Source of the DNA: Kluyvera cryocrescens NBRC 102467
GTDB lineage: Bacteria; Pseudomonadota; Gammaproteobacteria; Enterobacterales; Enterobacteriaceae
Length of the DNA: 64,000 nt
Direction: 5' to 3'
Assembly: GCF_001571285.1 (NCBI RefSeq)
Contig: NZ_BCTM01000015.1
Location: forward strand, 30,871-94,870
Under the pieces are notes generated by a model. The model was given only the letters and a program-made list of their open reading frames with translations, was not told where the DNA came from and searched no databases. The position numbers and the translations under genes were made by a program. This document shows positions 29,085-37,901 of the stretch, piece after piece. Each line of letters opens with the position of its first letter. Position 1 is the first letter of the stretch.

Positions 29085-31486
29085 TAATCACACGCCTCCA
29101 AGAATCTGCTTACAACTTTAGATATTTCATAGCGTTCAATATAAGTTCTTCTTGCATTTTTCCCCATAGCGTTTAATAAATCGTCGTCATTCATTAATCT
29201 CTCCATTTGATTAGCCAAATGGTTAATATCAAAGCAAGGTGAAACTAAAGAGTTATATTCATGTTGTAAAAACTCTTTTGGGCCATACTCAATGTCAAAG
29301 CTAACAACAGGTTTCCCCATACTAAAACTTTCAATATAAACCATACCAAAACCCTCTCTGGAGGAAGTTAAAACACAAAAATCACTATTATATAACTCTT
29401 CATAGACCAGTGATGTCGGTGGATATATCCGTATTTGTGCTTGCAGGCTCAGGTTTTCTATCATTTCAAGCAGTCTAGATTTCTGCTCACCATCACCATA
29501 GATATCTAACCTCCAATCTGGGTATTTTGTGGCAATGATTGAAAATGATTCAATTAATAGATCAAACTGCTTCATTTCGACTAATCTGCCAAATGAGACG
29601 ATTCTGTTTTTTTTCTTGTTACTTATAACCTCTGATAGTAATGAGTATTGATCCTCTATACCATTTGGTATATTAATGATGCGTTTAATTCCATTTTTAC
29701 GATAATCACTTATTTGGAATTCTGTAAGAACAATTATCTTCCATGCATATTTATAATACTTTATTATAGATTTTTTTATTTCTTCGCTATGGGAGTTAAA
29801 CTCTTTATGCTCCTGTACAATTACTTTATTTGTTCTATCCGAGTTTTTAATGAGATTTATACAAATACCGGGAAATGTTCCAACAAGGATACTATTTTTG
29901 ATGCTTTTAATAACTTTGAATAATTTAACATCTGTTAATAGAGATAATCCAGAGTATAAATCTTCAGATTGGTAAAATAATCTCGACCTCATTCCTGATA
30001 ATATATTCTCTGAATATGTACGATATCTCCCCCTACTCCTTACATCATTCAGGAATTCTATTCTTACGCTAGGATCTAGATTTAAAACAGGAGTATCCGA
30101 TGTTTTTCTCAGAGACACTATTGTGACCATAAAACCGATAGAAACCAAATAGTTTGCTTGGTTTATTATCGTTTGTACTGTTCCGCCAACGCCATAAGCA
30201 TTATAGCAAAAGAATATAATATTTCGTTGAGGGGAATCAATAAGCGAGTCTACATATTTATTTGTTTTACCGAATCCTTCATAATCATTTTTTACTTTCA
30301 GATAATTTTCTTGTGCCATCCGTTTCATATTTTTATAGGAATGCTCACCTATAAAAAACCTTTCCATTTCTTTAACGGTCCTGACAGTCACGCCAAGAAA
30401 ATCATATGGGGATGATAAAAAATGCCCACGTTCATATTTATAATTATCATAATCAAAATGAAGAAAAAGGACTGGTGTTTTAAGAAGATTAAACTCAAAA
30501 GCCACTGATGAATAATCAGTTACGCAAATTGCAGTTTCTTCCAAAACACTATGAAAATCATCTTGCCCTGCAAAATCGATCTTTCCATCAAATATTTTAT
30601 AAAGTTTATCTTTTAATCCTAATATTTTTTCATGAAGATAAAATCTGATCTGTAGATTATTTTTTTCAGCAAAACGTAAAATACCATCTGATGTCTTGAT
30701 TTCCCTCACAAGTTGTAGAAATGAGTTATCATTACTATCCTTAGTCCACTCATCGCGCCAAGTGAAAAAAAATAACAATGACTTATTTTTCTTTTTCACA
30801 TCCACCAACCCCTCATGCCTGGGAAGACCACAGTTCGCAATACGACAATCCAGAAACCCAATACTCATAATTAGTTTCTTCAATATTTTTAAATCGGTTT
30901 CTTCGACATTTTTAGAATCAGAGTAATATGTTCGGAGTAAATTAACATAAAGGTCTTTTAAATCCCTTTTTTCTACGTAACTTTTTAGATGCGGCACTTT
31001 ATACTTGGCTATCAACTTATTAGTATTATAGATATCTATTTTCGATTGTAAAATATCACTAACAATATACTTTTCTTTTTTTAATGAGGTACTGAAATAT
31101 CTCACCCTTCCGTTATAGTGACCTTTGTAAAAATGAATTTTCTTGTACGCAATAATTCCATGCTGAAGATAAACAATAGGAGCCCAGCCTTTAGAAAGTG
31201 GCATTTTATTAAATTCTGGAAAAACATCCATGTATCCATCGTTAAGAATTAAATAATCAGCTTTATAAAATAACTTTTTATGTTTATAACTATTTTTTAA
31301 AACTATATTTTTTTTAAAGGCAGACAAACCATCAATGTCTATATTTTTCCTATCATAAATATAATAGGTGTTTTTATAACCAAGGTTAATGCGGTGTTTA
31401 AAGTAGGCAAACCCATTATCCCTCGCTTGCAATCCACCCTTTTCACTTATTAATATTATTAGGTCAGTCACTCTAGATATTTCCAT
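29084..31486 (-). CDS. Fusion capsule polymerase: CDP-glycerol-type phosphotransferase + GT4 glycosyltransferase
   Basis: 800 residues in two clear halves. Residues about 60-410 resemble the CDP-glycerol:glycerophosphotransferase family (TagB/TagF type, PF04464), with VYLQHGI at 106-111 and VTDYSSVAFEF at 322-332. Residues about 421-800 are a GT4 (GT-B fold) glycosyltransferase, with a VGGTVQTI glycine loop near 433, SFGRLVEMKQFDLLIESF near 631 and the E-x7-E motif E711/E719 in EGFGMVYIES. Such two-domain enzymes build polymers of alternating sugar and polyol-phosphate in several capsules. Here it probably makes the repeat unit on the cytoplasmic face. No gene for CDP-glycerol synthesis is present nearby. 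It follows kpsT by 44 bp. Confidence 0.85.
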   Translation of the reverse strand: MEISRVTDLIILISEKGGLQARDNGFAYFKHRINLGYKNTYYIYDRKNIDIDGLSAFKKNIVLKNSYKHKKLFYKADYLILNDGYMDVFPEFNKMPLSKGWAPIVYLQHGIIAYKKIHFYKGHYNGRVRYFSTSLKKEKYIVSDILQSKIDIYNTNKLIAKYKVPHLKSYVEKRDLKDLYVNLLRTYYSDSKNVEETDLKILKKLIMSIGFLDCRIANCGLPRHEGLVDVKKKNKSLLFFFTWRDEWTKDSNDNSFLQLVREIKTSDGILRFAEKNNLQIRFYLHEKILGLKDKLYKIFDGKIDFAGQDDFHSVLEETAICVTDYSSVAFEFNLLKTPVLFLHFDYDNYKYERGHFLSSPYDFLGVTVRTVKEMERFFIGEHSYKNMKRMAQENYLKVKNDYEGFGKTNKYVDSLIDSPQRNIIFFCYNAYGVGGTVQTIINQANYLVSIGFMVTIVSLRKTSDTPVLNLDPSVRIEFLNDVRSRGRYRTYSENILSGMRSRLFYQSEDLYSGLSLLTDVKLFKVIKSIKNSILVGTFPGICINLIKNSDRTNKVIVQEHKEFNSHSEEIKKSIIKYYKYAWKIIVLTEFQISDYRKNGIKRIINIPNGIEDQYSLLSEVISNKKKNRIVSFGRLVEMKQFDLLIESFSIIATKYPDWRLDIYGDGEQKSRLLEMIENLSLQAQIRIYPPTSLVYEELYNSDFCVLTSSREGFGMVYIESFSMGKPVVSFDIEYGPKEFLQHEYNSLVSPCFDINHLANQMERLMNDDDLLNAMGKNARRTYIERYEISKVVSRFLEACD

Positions 31487-31530
31487 TAAAATACCAATCC
31501 ATTTATATTATATAAAATATAATTCATATC

Positions 31531-32193
31531 TTAACTTTGTAACTCACTATACTCTTTTAAAGCATCATCTACCGAGCTAAAAAAATGACATCCAAATTTA
31601 TCATCGAACAATATAGCCACGTCACAATAGTCCTTTAATAAATTTGCACTATGTGCCACCATTAAGAATGATGCTTCTTTATGCCTTTGAGTAAAAATAT
31701 TTTTACACTTGCGTTTAAATCGGTCATCCCCGACAGCGATAACTTCATCAACCAAGTAATAATCGAATTTAAATGCCATACTCAAACCAAATCCAAGACG
31801 AGAACGCATACCGTTAGAATAAGTTTTGATTGGCATATCAAAGTAATGGCCTAGCTCTGAGAATTCCTCTACATAGGCTATTTTCTCTCGGAGGTCATAT
31901 TTACCTGAGTAAAGACGTGCAACAAATTTTACATTTTCTCTTCCGGTAAGACTCCCTTGAAACCCTCCCGCTAACCCAACAGGCCAAGAAATGCTTTGAT
32001 CCGTTATTACTGAACCACTATCAGGACGATCTATACCACCAATCATACGCAACAAAGTCGATTTTCCAGCACCATTTCGCCCAATAATAGCCACGCTCTT
32101 ACCTGTCGGCAATTCAACATTTAAATCATTGAAGACATAATGCCGCCCTTTCGGGGTTTTATATGATTTAGTTAAATGTTCAATTTTTATCAT
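31531..32193 (-). CDS. kpsT: Capsule ABC transporter ATP-binding protein KpsT
   Basis: ATPase of the KpsMT exporter for group 2 capsular polysaccharide. It has 220 residues. Walker A is GRNGAGKST (about 38-46), the signature region is TYSNGMRSRLGFGLSMAF, and Walker B is YYLVDEVIAVGD, followed by a switch His in VAHSANLL. This sequence lacks a carbohydrate-binding C-terminal domain, which is typical of KpsT. Its start overlaps the kpsM stop by 4 bp (ATGA). Confidence 0.95.
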   Translation of the reverse strand: MIKIEHLTKSYKTPKGRHYVFNDLNVELPTGKSVAIIGRNGAGKSTLLRMIGGIDRPDSGSVITDQSISWPVGLAGGFQGSLTGRENVKFVARLYSGKYDLREKIAYVEEFSELGHYFDMPIKTYSNGMRSRLGFGLSMAFKFDYYLVDEVIAVGDDRFKRKCKNIFTQRHKEASFLMVAHSANLLKDYCDVAILFDDKFGCHFFSSVDDALKEYSELQS

Positions 32194-32966
32194 GATGTTA
32201 ACATTGCCTTTTCTCTATAACGATAAATAACTAAACCTATCGTTATAGTTAGTAATGATACAAAAGCTAAGTATTCCAGATTTGCTCCTTCGCTAATATA
32301 ACCGACACAAACAGCCTCTCGGCTTAGCTCAACAATATGGACAATAGGATTCCATAATAGGTAAGGCCAATAATCTTTAGGCACTGAATGTAAAGGGAAC
32401 ATAATGCAAGAAATAAAATAAAGTGGTTTTATTATTATAGGCAAAAACTTCTCTGTTTCGGGAAATGCATTCCCTACCGCCATAAAAATAATCCCAACAC
32501 CACATGAAAAACAAAGTAAAAAAAACCATGTGATCGTCAAAACAATAATCCCGCTTATCTCCATATCCTCACCAAGCACTCCAAGAAATAGCATGAGAGT
32601 GATATAAACAAAGATATAAATGGCTATTTCCAATATTGCCCTGGCTATTATAGTATCAATGGGTTTCACCGGGCGATAATTAAACAACCCTTGATTAGCT
32701 TCAATTGCAGAAATAGACCTATTTGTTATATTGCTAAAAATAAAATATGGTATTATCCCATTAATCAAAAAAACTGGAAAAGAAATGTCAGGCATTGTCC
32801 TATGCATAATATACCCAAATATCCCCACCATCACCATCAGATGAGCAGCTGGTTCCAGCACCGCCCACAAATATCCCAGTCTATACTTCCCAAAGCGGGT
32901 TTTTATTTCCCGCATGAATAATGCTTTGATAACCGCCTGCTGTACTTCTAAGCCGCTCCTCGCCAT
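32190..32966 (-). CDS. kpsM: Capsule ABC transporter permease KpsM
   Basis: ABC-2 type membrane subunit of the KpsMT exporter. It has 258 residues with about six hydrophobic segments. The first cytoplasmic part is ALFMREIKTRFGKYRLGYLWA, followed by EPAAHLMVMV; the loop FNYRPVKPIDTIIARA is the coupling region typical of polysaccharide exporters. GAGG lies before the ATG. It is the first gene of the serotype operon, about 30 bp downstream of the ops element. Confidence 0.95.
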   Translation of the reverse strand: MARSGLEVQQAVIKALFMREIKTRFGKYRLGYLWAVLEPAAHLMVMVGIFGYIMHRTMPDISFPVFLINGIIPYFIFSNITNRSISAIEANQGLFNYRPVKPIDTIIARAILEIAIYIFVYITLMLFLGVLGEDMEISGIIVLTITWFFLLCFSCGVGIIFMAVGNAFPETEKFLPIIIKPLYFISCIMFPLHSVPKDYWPYLLWNPIVHIVELSREAVCVGYISEGANLEYLAFVSLLTITIGLVIYRYREKAMLTS

Positions 32967-32995
32967 ACAACCTCAATCTGTATCTTTATTTTTGA

Positions 32996-33034
32996 CACGC
33001 TACCGCCCATGGCTCATAGCTACCAGAATGCTAA
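32996..33034 (-). promoter_or_regulatory. JUMPstart sequence with ops element upstream of kpsM
   Basis: On the minus strand this reads CATTCTGGTAGCTATGAGCC and then ATGGGCGGTAGCGTG, a close match to the JUMPstart consensus. The ops core GGCGGTAGCGTG lies at 32996-33007, about 30 bp before kpsM. This recruits RfaH/NusG-like antitermination in enteric surface-polysaccharide operons, so RfaH dependence of the whole minus-strand capsule operon is expected. Confidence 0.92.
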
Positions 33035-33400
33035 CGGTGAAAACATATATTTTATGGAAATGATTAAAAGGAGAGGTGAAAGGATATTAAATACTAGAAT
33101 ATATCTTTCAGCTATCGGAGAGGCCCGAAACATCACTCCATTGAACATTTCAGAAGACACTTATGTCTTGCTGTATTGTACTCAATCTCGTGTTATTTCG
33201 CAGTCTATGTGATTTAGTAAAATTAAAAGTGACTTTTAATTTTATTTATAAGTAATAAGAATTCATTAGAATTAATAGAGGAGGAGAATAATGAATATGA
33301 CTCGATAGATTATCGATATCTAAAGTATAAATATATTCATATTTAATAATAAAACAGATAAATACAATACAAATTGTTGCCGATTTTGATTAATTTCTTA
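33035..33400. other. Non-coding stretch upstream of the serotype operon
   Basis: About 365 bp, very A+T-rich from 33230 on. It should hold the region 3 promoter, but no hexamers could be fixed. A five-codon frame starting at 33291 with a strong GAGGAGG before it is on the opposite strand to the operon and is probably chance or a remnant. Confidence 0.4.
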
Positions 33401-33404
33401 TCAA

Positions 33405-33427
33405 GGGCTTTTCACCACAAAAAGCCC
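33405..33427 (-). terminator. Hairpin after nadR
   Basis: GGGCTTTT and AAAAGCCC pair with a 7-nt loop just downstream of the nadR stop. The U-rich part lies within the stem, so it is a plausible but not ideal terminator. Confidence 0.5.
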
Positions 33428-33435
33428 TCAACCGG

Positions 33436-34662
33436 TTAGTCCCCCATCAACTCTTTTACCAGCTCAACACAGCGCAGGAAACGTGAGTCATAGTCTGACT
33501 CTTCAACATGAACAAACTCGATATTATTTTTTTCAAGCATTGAAACCAGCAGCGTCTGAAACTCTTTTCGATCAACCGAACTACCAAGGCTTCGCAGCCC
33601 ATCGGCCACCCATGGCGTATTATTTTCCAGTAGAATGACCAGATCGAAACGATATTCATCGATCAGTGCCTGAACAAAGGGATGTTCACGTCCTTCATAC
33701 TTCTTACAAAATGCCTGCGTACTAACAAAGTCAGTATCAATAAAAGCCACTTTGTTAGCGTATTTCACTGCAAAATCGATGTACTGCGCATGACCAAGGG
33801 CAATCTTGTCATAATCTGAATACTGTAGCGCCATTTCATCTCCACCCAGGTGGGAGAAGACATAGTCGCGGCCATATTCCCACGCACTGGTGGTGTTGAA
33901 GATATTCGCCAGCTTGTTCACCAGCGTTGATTTGCCGCTCGATTCACCGCCGAGGATCGCCACCGTACGTACAAAGAAGGGTTTAACTTCGGTGGGAACA
34001 TAGTCCCAATAGCGGAAGGGATTCTCACGAATCTGCGCGCCACTGATATTCATAAAGGTACGCTTCGGGTCAATAAGCACCGTTTCTACGCCCAAATGCT
34101 CAAGGTACTGTGGCGCATCCGACTCTTCAGAACTGTAAATCCAGTTCGGCTGAATCCCCTTTTCCTCCATGAATTTTTTAATTCCCGCGCTCCATACGTC
34201 CCAGCCGTGTGGGTAGGGTTCCATGCCCTCTTCATTAAAAGCATGGATACGAATGTTCTTTTGATATTTGAAGGTCTGTAATAGCCAGCGCAGACGATCG
34301 GGAACCGTTGGCTGTTGAGACATCGCGCTCTCTTCAAACAACGCACGGTCGCGTGTGTCATCATAGCCCATGATGATATGCAGTTCGTCGACCTGGCTAC
34401 AGGCACGTTGAATAAGGTAAATATGTCCCGTATGCAAAGGATAAAATTTACCAAAGACTACGCCGATATTTTTTTGCTGACGCGGGAATTCCAGATTGAG
34501 AAAGCGATGTAAAGCTTCCAGCTTTTGTGCGCTAGGACTTTTAATTTTGGCGTTCAACAGCTGGCTTAAATAGCCCTTGGTCATGCCACTAGCGTCAGCG
34601 ACCTGCTGTAACGTGCAGCCTTTCTGACGGATTGCGGTTTTAAGATAGTCGAACGACGACAC
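33436..34662 (-). CDS. nadR: NadR: NMN adenylyltransferase / ribosylnicotinamide kinase / NAD repressor
   Basis: Three-function protein of NAD metabolism that represses nadB/nadA/pncB and salvages ribosylnicotinamide. The GTG at 34660-34662 follows AGGAGG at ideal spacing and gives 408 residues. An upstream in-frame ATG would add 13 residues beyond this ribosome-binding site and is rejected. The helix-turn-helix covers about residues 8-60 (LQQVADASGMTKGYLSQLL). The nucleotidyltransferase domain contains GKFYPLHTGH (about 70-79), and the kinase domain has Walker A GGESSGKST near residue 237. It is downstream of radA, behind a terminator. Confidence 0.96.
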   Translation of the reverse strand: MSSFDYLKTAIRQKGCTLQQVADASGMTKGYLSQLLNAKIKSPSAQKLEALHRFLNLEFPRQQKNIGVVFGKFYPLHTGHIYLIQRACSQVDELHIIMGYDDTRDRALFEESAMSQQPTVPDRLRWLLQTFKYQKNIRIHAFNEEGMEPYPHGWDVWSAGIKKFMEEKGIQPNWIYSSEESDAPQYLEHLGVETVLIDPKRTFMNISGAQIRENPFRYWDYVPTEVKPFFVRTVAILGGESSGKSTLVNKLANIFNTTSAWEYGRDYVFSHLGGDEMALQYSDYDKIALGHAQYIDFAVKYANKVAFIDTDFVSTQAFCKKYEGREHPFVQALIDEYRFDLVILLENNTPWVADGLRSLGSSVDRKEFQTLLVSMLEKNNIEFVHVEESDYDSRFLRCVELVKELMGD

Positions 34663-34705
34663 AAGAGCCTCCTGCAAAATTGGGGTAAACCATGTACCCA
34701 TTATA

Positions 34706-34741
34706 CAAAAAACCCGGAAGTCCTCACCGCACTATCCGGGT
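34706..34741 (-). terminator. radA terminator
   Basis: On the minus strand ACCCGGA pairs with TCCGGGT and is followed by TTTTTTG. A TATAAT immediately beyond (34700-34705) could be the -10 box of a nadR promoter overlapping the end of this terminator. Confidence 0.65.
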
Positions 34742-34778
34742 CAATATCTTCGACGGCATTTAGCCACGCCGTGATTAA

Positions 34779-36164
34779 TCAGTATAAGTCATCAAATACG
34801 CCGAGCGCGTCTGAGAGTTTCTTGACGCCAAATACCTGCATCCCTTCTGGAAGTTTCTTCGGTACGTTCGCCGCCGGCACAATCGCTCGACGGAAACCAT
34901 GTTTTGCGGCTTCCGAAATACGCTCCTGTCCGCTTGGTACAGGGCGAATTTCTCCTGCCAGCCCGACTTCACCGAAGACCACCAAATCGTGCGGTAATGG
35001 CCTATCGCGAAGACTAGACACCATCGCCAGCAGCAGCGCTAAATCGGCACTCGTTTCGGTGACCTTCACGCCCCCCACCACATTGACGAACACATCCTGA
35101 TCCGACATCTGCAGCCCACCATGGCGATGCAGCACGGCCAGCAGAATCGCCAGACGGTTTTGCTCGAGCCCCACGGCAACGCGCCTTGGGTTCGCCATCA
35201 TCGATTGGTCCACCAACGCCTGAATCTCTACCAGCAGCGGTCGCGTCCCTTCCCAGACCACCATCACGGAACTGCCGGAAGTCACTTCGTCACCACGGCT
35301 GAGGAAAATAGCTGATGGGTTACTGACCTCACGCAGCCCCTGCTCAGTCATGGCGAATACGCCGAGTTCATTCACCGCACCAAAACGGTTCTTGTGGCTG
35401 CGAAGCGTGCGGAATCGAGAATCCGCATCGCCATCCAGCAACACTGAACAGTCGATACAGTGCTCCAGCACCTTCGGGCCTGCCAGCGATCCATCTTTGG
35501 TCACGTGGCCCACCATCACAATCGCCACGCCGCGAGTTTTCGCAAACCGCGTCAGATAAGCCGCGGTTTCACGCACCTGGGCAACGCTGCCCGGCGACGA
35601 CTGAATATCCGCCATATGCATCACCTGGATGGAGTCAATAACCATCAGCTTCGGCTGCTCTTCCTCGGCAATCAGGCAAATTTGCTCAATGCTGGTTTCC
35701 GAGAGCATGTTCAGATTAGCCGTCGGCAGACCCAGGCGATGCGCGCGCATCGCCACCTGCTGCAACGACTCTTCCCCAGTGACGTACAGCGTCTTCATCT
35801 GTTCCGCCAGCTTGCACAGGGTTTGCAACAACAGCGTGGACTTCCCGGCCCCAGGGTTACCGCCGATAAGAATTGCACTGCCAGGAACAACGCCCCCACC
35901 CAGTACGCGGTCAAATTCTTTAAAACCGGTAGAAAAACGCGGCAGCTCTTCCAGACTAATGTCTGACAGTTTTTGCACCTTCGCGACGCCCGCATTGCCT
36001 GCGTAGCCGCTTAGACGCTCATTGCGTGCGACCGTAGGGGAAGCCGCAACGCGCACTTCGGTGATGGTATTCCAGGCCTGACAGGCGCTGCACTGCCCCT
36101 GCCAGCGAGGGTAATCCGCACCGCACTCATTACAAACAAATGCGCGTTTAGGAGCTTTCGCCAC
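34779..36164 (-). CDS. radA: DNA repair protein RadA (Sms)
   Basis: RecA-like DnaB-type helicase/branch-migration factor in recombinational repair. It has 461 residues. An N-terminal zinc finger shows CNECGADYPRWQGQCSAC (residues 11-28). Walker A is GGNPGAGKST near residue 101, the RadA-specific KNRFG motif is in RSHKNRFGAVNELG near 255, and a Lon-protease-like C-terminal domain ends the protein. It starts 10 bp after serB, so the two form an operon. Confidence 0.97.
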   Translation of the reverse strand: MAKAPKRAFVCNECGADYPRWQGQCSACQAWNTITEVRVAASPTVARNERLSGYAGNAGVAKVQKLSDISLEELPRFSTGFKEFDRVLGGGVVPGSAILIGGNPGAGKSTLLLQTLCKLAEQMKTLYVTGEESLQQVAMRAHRLGLPTANLNMLSETSIEQICLIAEEEQPKLMVIDSIQVMHMADIQSSPGSVAQVRETAAYLTRFAKTRGVAIVMVGHVTKDGSLAGPKVLEHCIDCSVLLDGDADSRFRTLRSHKNRFGAVNELGVFAMTEQGLREVSNPSAIFLSRGDEVTSGSSVMVVWEGTRPLLVEIQALVDQSMMANPRRVAVGLEQNRLAILLAVLHRHGGLQMSDQDVFVNVVGGVKVTETSADLALLLAMVSSLRDRPLPHDLVVFGEVGLAGEIRPVPSGQERISEAAKHGFRRAIVPAANVPKKLPEGMQVFGVKKLSDALGVFDDLY

Positions 36165-36174
36165 GTTAACCTCT

Positions 36175-37146
36175 TTATTTCTGATTCAGGCTGCCGGAGA
36201 GGATACAAAATACCCCCATCAAATCGGCATGACGGATAGTCACTTCCGTCTGTTCATTCACTTTAGGTTTCGCATGATACGCAATTCCCAGACCGGCCGT
36301 TTTGATCATCGGCAGATCGTTCGCACCATCACCGATAGCCACCGTCTGGGCATGGGTAATTTCATGTTTTTCAGCCAATTCCAGCAGCGTTTTGGCCTTA
36401 TACTGCGCATCAACGATATCGCCGATGACTTCTCCCGTCAGCTTGCCGTCACGGATACCCAGCTCATTGGCAACCGCAGCAGTCAATCGCAGCTTGTCGC
36501 GCAGGTATTCGGCAAAGAAGGTGAAGCCACCGGATGCGATCGCCACTTTCCAGCCCAGCGTTTCCAGCTTTAGCACCAACTGAGTTAAGCCCGGCATGAG
36601 GGGCAGCGTGTCGCGCACCTGACGCAAAATATTGGCATCGGCATCTTTAAGCGTTGCCACACGCTGGCGCAGACTGGCGCTGAAATCCAGCTCACCACGC
36701 ATCGCGCGTTCGGTCACTTCCGAGACCAGCTCGCCGGTGCCCGCCAGTTTGGCAATCTCATCGATACATTCGATCTGAATGGCCGTAGAGTCCATATCCA
36801 TCACCAGCAGGCCCGGTGTACGCAGGTGCGGTATTTTTCCCAGCGGAGCCACATCCAGCCCGGCATCGTGGGCCAGGCGCGTGGCTCTGGCAGTTAACGA
36901 TCCAGCCAGACGAATCACCTGATAGTCTTCAACGCACCAGGCTGCTACGATCACCATAGCCGCACCCAGTTTACGTTGGTAAGTGGTCAGGCGATCTTTG
37001 TTGAGGCCGCGGCCATACAGCAGCCAGCCGCTGCGTCCAGCGTGATAATCCAGCGGCATGACTTCATCGCCGCTGAGTGAAAGCGGCAACCCAGGCCACA
37101 AGGAGACATCTTCAGGCAGGTCGCACCAGGTCAAACTGTTTGGCAT
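36175..37146 (-). CDS. serB: Phosphoserine phosphatase
   Basis: HAD-family phosphatase for the last step of serine synthesis. The ATG at 37144-37146 gives 323 residues (MPNSLTWCDLPEDVSLW); E. coli SerB has 322. An upstream extension into the smp promoter is rejected. The catalytic DxDST motif is LVMDMDSTAIQIE, the conserved ASGGFTFF gives motif II, and GDGANDLPM is motif III. It lies upstream of radA in the serB-radA operon and is divergent from smp. Confidence 0.97.
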   Translation of the reverse strand: MPNSLTWCDLPEDVSLWPGLPLSLSGDEVMPLDYHAGRSGWLLYGRGLNKDRLTTYQRKLGAAMVIVAAWCVEDYQVIRLAGSLTARATRLAHDAGLDVAPLGKIPHLRTPGLLVMDMDSTAIQIECIDEIAKLAGTGELVSEVTERAMRGELDFSASLRQRVATLKDADANILRQVRDTLPLMPGLTQLVLKLETLGWKVAIASGGFTFFAEYLRDKLRLTAAVANELGIRDGKLTGEVIGDIVDAQYKAKTLLELAEKHEITHAQTVAIGDGANDLPMIKTAGLGIAYHAKPKVNEQTEVTIRHADLMGVFCILSGSLNQK

Positions 37147-37250
37147 TACAGCTCCAATCTTCTCTATTAAGCCCAGGAAAATAACGCATGAGGCTACCTT
37201 GTAACCAGCGCTTCTGGCAACATTAAGCTGTAAATTTTCAAAGGTGGAAT

Positions 37251-37883
37251 ATGGTTCGCGCAAAACTGAAATTTCGATTGCATCGCACCGCGATTGTTCT
37301 GATATGTCTCGCTCTACTGGTCGCTTTAATGCAAGGAGCGTCCTGGTTTAGTCAACAAAGCCAAAAACAGCGAAATCCTCAGCTCGAAGAACTCGCCAGA
37401 ACGCTCGCTTTTCAGGTCTCGCTGAACCTGGCTCCGATGATGAAAAGCGAAACGCCGGACGAGAAAAAGATCGGTAATTTACTCAAGCAGCTTACCGGTA
37501 AAAGCCGCATTCTCGATGCTGGCGTTTATGATGAGCAAGGCGATCTGATTGCGCGCGCCGGTGAGCAGGTTGATCTCCGCGATCGCCTCGCGCTGGATGG
37601 CAAAAAAGCCGGCAGTTATTTCAACCAACAGATCGTTGAACCTATACAAGGGAAAAATGGCCCACTGGGCTATCTACGCCTGACGTTGGATACCCACACC
37701 ATTGCCACCGAATCCGGGCAGGTGGATAACACCACCAACATTTTACGCCTGATGCTGCTGTTATCGCTGGCCATTGGCGTTGTGCTGGCTCGCACGCTAC
37801 TGCGCGGCAAACGCACTCGCTGGCAGCAGTCACCGTTTCTGCTCACCGCGAATAAGCCGGTGCAGGACGAAGATAAAGATTAA
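37251..37883 (+). CDS. smp: Membrane protein Smp (YtjB)
   Basis: Inner-membrane protein of unknown function, 210 residues (E. coli about 214). A transmembrane segment at about 13-32 (AIVLICLALLVALMQGASWF) and another at about 163-182 bracket a periplasmic domain. It starts 104 bp from serB in the opposite direction and is followed by lplA 18 bp downstream, as in E. coli. The operon with lplA is inferred from spacing. Confidence 0.88.
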   Translation: MVRAKLKFRLHRTAIVLICLALLVALMQGASWFSQQSQKQRNPQLEELARTLAFQVSLNLAPMMKSETPDEKKIGNLLKQLTGKSRILDAGVYDEQGDLIARAGEQVDLRDRLALDGKKAGSYFNQQIVEPIQGKNGPLGYLRLTLDTHTIATESGQVDNTTNILRLMLLLSLAIGVVLARTLLRGKRTRWQQSPFLLTANKPVQDEDKD

Positions 37884-37901
37884 TCAGAAAAGGAAATCGC
37901 T

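Noticed and set aside
33009..33212. A 67-codon frame on the plus strand upstream of kpsM
   Set aside because: It runs antisense over the JUMPstart element and has no family features; the JUMPstart explains the conservation.
33291..33308. A five-codon frame (MNMTR) after a strong GAGGAGG sequence
   Set aside because: Far too short to support as a gene and on the strand opposite to the capsule operon; noted only within the non-coding feature.
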